10,204 nt of DNA from an uncultured Clostridia bacterium (GTDB lineage Bacteria > Bacillota > Clostridia > Oscillospirales > Ruminococcaceae), in assembly GCA_947175045.1 (NCBI GenBank), contig CAMWLH010000050.1, positions 1-10,204 of the forward strand. The letters run 5' to 3'. The translations under genes were made by a program, and so were the position numbers. Below, in pieces: positions 6,534 through 10,204 of this stretch; position 1 is the first letter of the stretch; each line of letters begins with the position of its first letter. The notes under the pieces are model-generated. The model made no database searches and had not been told where the DNA came from. It worked only from the letters and a program-made list of their open reading frames with translations.

Positions 6534-7013
6534 GTGGAGGATTTTGAGCGGCTGTATATTGAGTATTTCGGCGACGTTTTCCGCTACTTGCGCGGACTGA
6601 CGGCAAACGAAGCCCTTGCGGAGGAGCTGACGAGCGAGACTTTTTTCAAGGCGATGAAGTCCGTTAAGGATTTCCGCGGGGACTGCGACGTGCGTGTGTG
6701 GCTGTGCGAGATTGCGAAAAACAGCTATTTTAGCCTGCTGAAAAAGCGCAGGCGGCTTACGGAGCTCAACGAGGCGGAGCTTATCCCCGACGAGCGCGAC
6801 ATAGCCAAAATGACCGAGGACAAGGACACAGCCTTTCGGCTCCACAAGAGCCTTCACGGGCTGCCCGAGCCCTACCGCGAGGTGTTCACGCTGCGCGTGT
6901 TCGGCGAGCTGCCCTTTGAGCAGATAGGGCAGCTCTTCGGCAAGACTGCGCACTGGGCGTGCGTTACCTACCACCGAGCCAAGGAAAAGCTGCTTAAGGA
7001 CTTTGAGAATTGA
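6534..7013 (+). CDS. ECF-type RNA polymerase sigma factor
   Basis: Predicted 159-residue sigma-70 family protein of the extracytoplasmic-function class, containing only region 2 and region 4. Region 2 covers about 1-75 (FERLYIEYFGDVFRYLRGL, ETFFKAMKSVKDFRGD, VRVWLCEIAKNSYFSLLKK). Region 4 covers about 105-155 (LHGLPEPYREVFTLRVFGEL, FEQIGQLFGKTAHWACVTYH, RAKEKLL) with the helix-turn-helix. The GTG start is chosen because AGGGGGTGA lies just upstream. It is followed after 27 bases by its probable anti-sigma factor. The regulon cannot be told from the window. A terminator lies 47 bases upstream, so it has its own promoter, which was not identified with confidence. Confidence 0.92.
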   Translation: MEDFERLYIEYFGDVFRYLRGLTANEALAEELTSETFFKAMKSVKDFRGDCDVRVWLCEIAKNSYFSLLKKRRRLTELNEAELIPDERDIAKMTEDKDTAFRLHKSLHGLPEPYREVFTLRVFGELPFEQIGQLFGKTAHWACVTYHRAKEKLLKDFEN

Positions 7014-7040
7014 AACGGAAACGCAGAAAGGAGCGCAAAT

Positions 7041-7583
7041 ATGAACGAATGTGAAGTTGTAAGAGACCTTATCCCGCTGTACGCGGAGAATATCGCGAGC
7101 AATGGCAGCCGCCGCTTCGTTGAGAGCCACACGGAGCACTGCTCGGATTGTCGCGCCGCGCTGGATACGGCGCGCGATAACAAGATAATTGTGAACGCCG
7201 CCGACCCGCTTAAAACCATGAAGCGCGGATTTCGCCGCTATACTGCGGAGGTAGCTGCGCTGGTGGTGACGGTGACACTGGCGGCGCTTTTGAACGGCTG
7301 GGTGTATTGCATCGATCCCGCCGACGAAATGGGGCTCACGCTGCCGTTGATGTATGTGGCTATATCGCTGTGCGGGCTGATCTGCGGGGCAGTCCTGGGA
7401 GCAAGGCGGGGGTGGCTCAAATGGCTGTTGCCGCTGTTCTGCTGTGCGGCGAATATCTCGGCGTGTCTGAGCGACCCTTTGAGACCCGATATGTGGATCG
7501 TTTTGCTGCTGTCTTTTGCCGCGCCCGCGGTGGGTATGGGGGTGAGCGCTCTTATCCGCAGAAGCCCGCAAAAAAACAAATAA
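7041..7583 (+). CDS. Membrane anti-sigma factor with zf-HC2 zinc finger
   Basis: Predicted 180-residue protein. The cytoplasmic N-terminus (about 1-45) is a ZAS/zf-HC2 domain: C4EVVRDLIPLYAEN, then His30, Cys34 and Cys37 in the H-x3-C-x2-C arrangement. Four hydrophobic segments follow (about 68-90, 99-121, 125-143, 151-172), more than the single helix of classical anti-sigma factors. It should bind and hold the sigma factor encoded just upstream at the membrane until a signal releases it. The start ATG has an AAAGGAG site at ideal distance. The transcript ends in the terminator at 7590-7615. Confidence 0.88.
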   Translation: MNECEVVRDLIPLYAENIASNGSRRFVESHTEHCSDCRAALDTARDNKIIVNAADPLKTMKRGFRRYTAEVAALVVTVTLAALLNGWVYCIDPADEMGLTLPLMYVAISLCGLICGAVLGARRGWLKWLLPLFCCAANISACLSDPLRPDMWIVLLLSFAAPAVGMGVSALIRRSPQKNK

Positions 7584-7589
7584 ACGCTT

Positions 7590-7615
7590 CGCGCCGACCT
7601 TTAAACGTCGGCGCG
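7590..7615. terminator. Bidirectional terminator between convergent genes
   Basis: A 9-bp stem (CGCGCCGAC and GTCGGCGCG) encloses an 8-base loop. On the plus strand GTTTCTATTT follows. On the minus strand the stem is followed by a T-rich run that includes seven T. It serves both the anti-sigma gene and the minus-strand patatin gene, which ends at 7620. Confidence 0.85.
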
Positions 7616-7619
7616 GTTT

Positions 7620-8453
7620 CTATTTAAGCAGTATTTTCCCGAGTGCCGCAGCGGTCTCGTGCTCTCCCAGCGCGATCCTCTCCGCGGCGTTCTTAGCGTT
7701 AAAATCCATAGTTCCGTTGTTGAGTATCGAGGTGTTGCGCTCACCCAGATATATATCATCAGATGGGACAAGCTCGATAAATTCTGCGTCGGGAAACTCC
7801 GATTTATCTGCGGTTTCCTCTCCGAGATACGAGATGATGAACCGCCTGAATCCCGCGTTGTACAGCGGCTTTATGGGACAGTTGTCCTTTATCCCGCCGT
7901 CACGGTAGCTGACCGCGCCTATTTTTTCAGGCGGAAAAGCCGCGGGGATAGCGCTTGAAGCGATAAGAATTTTGGTGATGGTCTCGGGGGAGTAGGCGCG
8001 CATATCAAAATATTCCGCCTCGCCCGTCTCCATGCTTGTGCAGCAGGCGAAGCACGGAACCCGCACCTCGGACAGCCGCAGGTTTATCCCGTTGCTCTCA
8101 ATAAGGTCTATCAGACCCTCCCGTGAAAACAGCCCCGAGTTTATCGCGCCGCTTATGCGCTCCTTGGTTATGCTTTTGTCATCCGACTTTATATATTTGA
8201 CAGCCGAGCCGATGACCTTCTCTATCGCGTCAATAGGGTCGGCTATAACAGCCTGCGAGATACTTTCCCAGACTTTTTCCGCGCCCTGTGCAGTGACAGT
8301 GGCAAACAAAGCCGCGTTGAGAGCTCCCACGGAAGCCCCCGAAAATCCTGTGATATTCTGGGCGAGACCGCTCTTGACAAGCGCCTTCCAGACGCCGACC
8401 TGATAAGCGCCGCGCCCTCCGCCGCCGCATAATACTAAGCCGTATTCCGACAT
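7620..8453 (-). CDS. Patatin-like phospholipase
   Basis: Predicted 277-residue serine acyl hydrolase of the patatin/RssA-like family, likely acting on membrane phospholipids or other acyl esters. The glycine-rich oxyanion loop CGGGGRGAYQVG lies at 9-20, the nucleophile elbow GASVG has Ser41, and the DGG motif has Asp185 (SYRDGGIKDN), completing the Ser-Asp dyad. SSAIPAAFPP at 166-175 is also typical. There is no signal peptide, so it is expected to be intracellular or peripheral. GGGAGG lies five bases before the ATG. It is monocistronic, convergent with the sigma operon and divergent from the recombinase gene. Length is normal for the short bacterial members. Confidence 0.93.
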   Translation of the reverse strand: MSEYGLVLCGGGGRGAYQVGVWKALVKSGLAQNITGFSGASVGALNAALFATVTAQGAEKVWESISQAVIADPIDAIEKVIGSAVKYIKSDDKSITKERISGAINSGLFSREGLIDLIESNGINLRLSEVRVPCFACCTSMETGEAEYFDMRAYSPETITKILIASSAIPAAFPPEKIGAVSYRDGGIKDNCPIKPLYNAGFRRFIISYLGEETADKSEFPDAEFIELVPSDDIYLGERNTSILNNGTMDFNAKNAAERIALGEHETAAALGKILLK

Positions 8454-8474
8454 AAGACCTCCCGAATGCTTTTA

Positions 8475-8560
8475 AGCTGTGTTGACAGGAATCAACCGAT
8501 TTTAAAGAATTTCCCGCACCGCCGAATGCTGAAAAGCAACATTCCCGCGCGGGCGGACAG
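8475..8560 (-). repeat. Degenerate repeat piece upstream of the patatin gene
   Basis: Read on the minus strand, this stretch carries the same tail as copies A and B: GCGGGAAATTCTTTAAAATC (8517-8498), then a TCCTGTCAACACAGCTT tail. The first block differs from 3181-3200 at only two of 20 positions. The body contains a hairpin (GAATG/CATTC) near 8524-8545. It lies in the leader of the patatin gene, as copy A lies in the leader of the lipase-like gene. Confidence 0.5.
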
Positions 8561-8637
8561 TTGATCTCCGCTTTGCCCCTATAATCCAACATTACAGTAT
8601 ATTCGCGCCCCGCAAGTACATATTCCAAAGCGGGCTC

Positions 8638-8666
8638 TTGTGTATACTTTCCGCATTTTGTATAAT
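8638..8666 (+). promoter_or_regulatory. Sigma-A promoter of the recombinase gene
   Basis: TTGTGT (8638-8643), a 17-base spacer and TATAAT (8661-8666). Transcription would start near 8673, so the start codon must lie downstream. This fits the TTG at 8696, behind GGAGG. Confidence 0.72.
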
Positions 8667-8695
8667 ACTGATTGGGAAAGAAAGGAGGGATCAAA

Positions 8696-9535
8696 TTGTT
8701 GATTTCCGACAAAGTGCGGGAGTACGCGGGAGAGCTTATGGAGCGGGAGCGTTCGGAGAATACCGTAAAAAAATACCTACGTGATCTCGGCAAGCTGATG
8801 GAATACGCGGGCGATTCTCCGCTTGACAAGGCTTTGCTGGTGAGCTTCAAGCATTCTCTTGCCGAAAAATACTCCCCGTCGAGCGTAAATTCGATCATTG
8901 CGGCGGTGAACGGCTTTCTTGATTTTGCGGGCATGAGCTCTCTGCGCCTTAAACCGCTGAAAATACAGCGCCGCGCGTTCCTGCCCGAGGAGCGCGAGCT
9001 TACCCTCGGGGAGTACAAGCGGCTTGTATCGGCGGCGGAGCGCGGGTCTGACGAGCGTCTTGCGCTGGTTTTGCAGACTCTCTGCGCCACGGGTATACGG
9101 GTCTCGGAGCTTAAATTCATCACCGCCGAAGCCGTCCGCGGGGGCAGGGCGCTCATATCCTGCAAGGGCAAGAGCCGAGTGGTGTTCCTGCCCGAAAAGC
9201 TGCAAAAAATCCTCGCGAAATACCTCAAAAAGCGGGGCATACGCGAGGGCGCGGTGTTTGTGACAAGGAGCGGCGTTCCGCTTGACCGCTCGAATATCTG
9301 GCGGGAGATGAAGCGCCTGTGCAGATCGGCGGGAGTTGCGGAGAAAAAGGTTTTCCCGCATAATCTGCGCCATTTGTTCGCCAGAACCTATTACTCGCTT
9401 GAAAAAGACCTGTCGCGCCTGGCTGATATTCTGGGACATTCCGCTGTGAACACCACAAGAATTTACACCATGGAAAGCGGAAAGATCCACGCAAAACAAA
9501 TAAATCGGCTCGGGTTAGTGCTCGATACAACATAA
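8696..9535 (+). CDS. Tyrosine recombinase, probable invertase for the adjacent switch
   Basis: Predicted 279-residue site-specific recombinase of the XerC/XerD/integrase family. The N-terminal SAM-like core-binding domain covers about 1-90 (ERERSENTVKKYLRDLGKLM). The catalytic domain follows with all active-site residues: Arg135 (ATGIRVSELK), Lys159 (CKGKSRVVFLP), His222 and Arg225 (HNLRHLFA), His248 (LGHSAVNTT) and the nucleophile Tyr257 (TRIYTMES). TTG 8696 is the chosen start: AAAGGAGGG lies seven bases upstream and the promoter at 8638-8666 excludes the earlier in-frame TTG at 8672. The last two codons and the stop lie inside the 26-bp recombination site. An exact inverted copy of that site lies 236 bp further on, so this enzyme probably flips the segment between them. 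A housekeeping Xer role at dif is possible but less likely given the paired sites. Confidence 0.92.
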   Translation: MLISDKVREYAGELMERERSENTVKKYLRDLGKLMEYAGDSPLDKALLVSFKHSLAEKYSPSSVNSIIAAVNGFLDFAGMSSLRLKPLKIQRRAFLPEERELTLGEYKRLVSAAERGSDERLALVLQTLCATGIRVSELKFITAEAVRGGRALISCKGKSRVVFLPEKLQKILAKYLKKRGIREGAVFVTRSGVPLDRSNIWREMKRLCRSAGVAEKKVFPHNLRHLFARTYYSLEKDLSRLADILGHSAVNTTRIYTMESGKIHAKQINRLGLVLDTT

Positions 9536-9551
9536 TGTTGATTATGTTGTA
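9526..9551 (+). repeat. Left recombination site of the invertible segment
   Basis: TACAACATAAT (9526-9536), core GTTG (9537-9540) and ATTATGTTGTA (9541-9551). The 11-base arms are perfect inverted repeats and only the 4-base core is asymmetric. This is the expected form of a tyrosine recombinase crossover site, with two binding arms around a short spacer. It overlaps the recombinase stop codon (9533-9535). Confidence 0.88.
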
Positions 9552-9563
9552 CAAGATCAAACC

Positions 9564-9593
9564 TTGCCGACTCTTTACAATACATATTATAAC
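9564..9593 (+). promoter_or_regulatory. Weak candidate plus-strand promoter in the invertible segment
   Basis: TTGCCG (9564-9569), an 18-base spacer and TATAAC (9588-9593), overlapping the -10 of the strong minus-strand promoter. If used, its transcript would run into the long hairpin at 9774-9829 and end there. The -35 is poor. Confidence 0.25.
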
Positions 9594-9614
9594 ACAACTT
9601 TTTTCGCTTGTCAA
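9586..9614 (-). promoter_or_regulatory. Perfect sigma-A promoter inside the invertible segment, pointing left
   Basis: On the minus strand, TTGACA (9614-9609), a 17-base spacer and TATAAT (9591-9586). Upstream lie T8 and T7 tracts. In the present orientation it fires toward the 3' end of the recombinase gene, antisense to it. After inversion it would fire toward the pilin gene, with a start near 9760. Confidence 0.88.
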
Positions 9615-9773
9615 CACTTTTTCAAAAAAAACACAAAAAAATTCCACCTGCACCTAGAAAACTTGTGAAAATTTTCAAAATACAAATTTTTCCATTTCTT
9701 GCGGGTTTGCAAAGCTGTTCCCGCTACTTACAGAATAATACAAAAAAGGAATAATATAAAAAAACGACCGCCG

Positions 9774-9838
9774 CCGCCGCGCGGCTTTACAACATAATCA
9801 ACATTATGTTGTAAATGCCGCTGCGGCGGTATTTTATC
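9774..9838. terminator. Long GC-rich hairpin straddling the right site, terminator-like, present only in this orientation
   Basis: Bases 9774-9798 pair with 9803-9829 over about 25 bp: the site arms, two extra T-A pairs, then CCGCCGC/GCGGCGG and GCGGC/GCCGC blocks with single bulges at 9816 and 9822. TATTTTAT follows on the plus strand. On the minus strand TTTTTTT follows (9764-9758) after nine bases. It should stop or reduce transcription in both directions. Its left leg (9774-9787) lies inside the invertible segment and its right leg outside, so inversion breaks the lower stem. Confidence 0.7.
9788..9813 (-). repeat. Right recombination site, inverted copy of 9526-9551
   Basis: TACAACATAAT (9788-9798), core CAAC (9799-9802) and ATTATGTTGTA (9803-9813). 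This is the exact reverse complement of the left site, 26 of 26 bases. Flanking bases do not match beyond the site, so the repeat boundary is sharp. It forms the top of the longer hairpin at 9774-9829. Confidence 0.88.
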
Positions 9839-10032
9839 GGTATGCGACCCTAAAAAAAGGGTTACATATAAAATCGCCCGAAGCGCGGGAGTGAAGCGGC
9901 TCGGCGGGCGGAACAGCGCGGTACATATTCTTTTTTAAACGGGCGAAAGCCAAAGACCGCGTGAATCCCGACCCACCGAAAAGCAGAAGCCAAGCGCAGG
10001 GCAGAAAAAACTTTTTTCAGGAGGTCTTTACT
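9839..10032 (+). promoter_or_regulatory. Long structured leader of the pilin gene
   Basis: About 200 bases without an ORF precede the pilin start. Seen elements: ACCCT/AGGGT around an A run near 9847-9862; CGCCCG (9884-9889), which can pair with either of two CGGGCG copies downstream (about 9903 and 9940); CGCGGT/ACCGCG enclosing a GGC-GAAA-GCC hairpin (about 9917-9961); and a GAAAAAA-C-TTTTTTC hairpin just before the AGGAGG at 10019-10024. No known riboswitch consensus was recognised. Alternative pairings make RNA-level control possible. No clear promoter of its own was found here. Confidence 0.45.
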
Positions 10033-10204
10033 ATGTTAAAGAAACTGCAATCCCTCAAAGCCAAAAAAGGCTTTACGCTGGTCGAGCTGATAGTTGTTAT
10101 CGCTATCATCGCGGTTCTGGCGGCTATCCTTGTGCCTACCATCCTGGGCTACGTTACTTCTTCGAGAGTTACATCGGCTGATTCGACAGAGGCTACCCTT
10201 AAGG
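10033..10204 (+). CDS. Type IV prepilin (major-pilin-like), 3' end outside the window
   Basis: The first 57 residues of a type IV pilin or pseudopilin are visible. A short basic leader MLKKLQSLKAKKG ends in the prepilin peptidase site; cleavage after Gly13 leaves the N-methylated Phe of FTLVELIVVIAIIAVLAAIL, with the invariant Glu at +5. The hydrophobic alpha1 helix continues into LVPTILGYVTSSRV. AGGAGG lies eight bases before the ATG. Products of this class are exported, processed by the PilD-type peptidase and assembled into surface fibres for adhesion, twitching or DNA uptake. It lies downstream of the invertible promoter segment and is its obvious target. Whether more pilus genes follow is beyond the window. 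Confidence 0.93.
   Translation, partial: MLKKLQSLKAKKGFTLVELIVVIAIIAVLAAILVPTILGYVTSSRVTSADSTEATLK

Larger units (their letters stand above)
9526..9813. other. Predicted invertible DNA segment (phase-variation switch), shown in the OFF orientation
   Basis: Two identical 26-bp sites in opposite orientation bound 236 bp of AT-rich, non-coding DNA lying directly after a tyrosine recombinase gene and before a prepilin gene. Opposite core orientation (GTTG against CAAC) predicts inversion rather than deletion. The segment holds a perfect sigma-A promoter pointing left (9586-9614), rich A and T tracts behind it that could act as an UP element, and the left half of a GC-rich stem (9774-9785). After inversion the promoter would map to about 9725-9753 on the plus strand, facing the pilin. 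Identity of sites and geometry are seen; inversion and its effect are inferred. Confidence 0.82.

Noticed and set aside
6498-7571. A 357-codon minus-strand open frame opposite the sigma/anti-sigma genes
   Set aside because: It covers both plus-strand genes, has an Arg/His/Gln-rich low-complexity product and no ribosome binding site; it is a shadow of GC-rich coding.
8672-8698. TTG at 8672 as start of the recombinase
   Set aside because: It lies at the predicted transcription start, six bases after the -10 box; TTG 8696 has a proper GGAGG spacing.
8230-9240. A 336-codon minus-strand open frame over the patatin start and recombinase gene
   Set aside because: It overlaps two genes with clear catalytic motifs, and its product has no recognisable domain.
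8696-9535. The recombinase as a prophage or integrative-element integrase, or chromosomal XerC/D
   Set aside because: No tRNA, phage or conjugation genes are nearby, and the paired sites with a promoter between them point to a local inversion role. Not fully excluded.
9526-9813. The two palindromes as ordinary terminators or repressor operators only
   Set aside because: Exact 26-base identity in inverted orientation including the asymmetric core, sharp ends, and overlap with a tyrosine recombinase gene fit crossover sites better; neither palindrome by itself has an adjacent T run.
9839-10032. A cyclic-di-GMP riboswitch in the pilin leader
   Set aside because: Pieces such as a GAAA tetraloop and AAAGCCAAAG are present, but the conserved core of class I (GGGCAAACC) and that of class II were not found. 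Kept only as a structured leader.

Overview
The window looks like a chromosomal segment of a Gram-positive Clostridia bacterium, probably an Oscillospiraceae/Ruminococcaceae-type gut anaerobe. The reasons are a GC content near 50%, strong AGGAGG-like ribosome binding sites, near-consensus sigma-A promoters, TTG and GTG starts, the phoH-(unknown)-ybeY-dgkA gene order, an ECF sigma/zf-HC2 anti-sigma pair, and a Firmicutes-type prepilin. The genus is inferred from gene content only.

Layout. Positions 1-1011 hold the 3' part of a citrate synthase gene, closed by a hairpin terminator (1018-1047). A tiny Cys-rich protein is encoded on the minus strand (1059-1184). A textbook TTGACA-17-TATAAT promoter (1259-1287) and a long leader carrying a dispersed repeat precede a membrane-anchored lipase-like hydrolase (1569-2903). 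A structured, gene-poor stretch with a large inverted repeat (3085-3169) leads to a conserved protein of unknown function (3211-3747). A translationally coupled operon follows: phoH, a small unknown protein, ybeY, dgkA (3851-6214; RNA metabolism and undecaprenyl/diacylglycerol phosphorylation). After a second copy of the dispersed repeat and a terminator come an ECF sigma factor and its membrane zinc-finger anti-sigma factor (6534-7583). These converge on a minus-strand patatin-like phospholipase (7620-8453) across a shared bidirectional terminator.

The right end (8638-10204) is the most interesting part and reads as a phase-variation switch. A tyrosine recombinase gene (8696-9535) ends inside a 26-bp site (9526-9551). 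An exact copy of that site lies in inverted orientation at 9788-9813. The 236 bp between them carry a perfect TTGACA-17-TATAAT promoter that points left in this sequence, away from a type IV prepilin gene starting at 10033. Inversion would turn the promoter toward the pilin. It would also carry away one half of a long GC-rich hairpin (9774-9829) that lies between segment and pilin. The sequence therefore appears to show the OFF state of a recombinase-controlled ON/OFF switch for a type IV pilin, analogous in logic to E. coli fimS but built from different parts. The geometry is read directly from the sequence; the function is inferred.

No tRNA, rRNA, CRISPR array or insertion sequence was recognised. 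Several intergenic regions carry degenerate copies of one repeat family (1348-1500, 6252-6420, tail-like pieces at 3181-3200 and 8475-8520).
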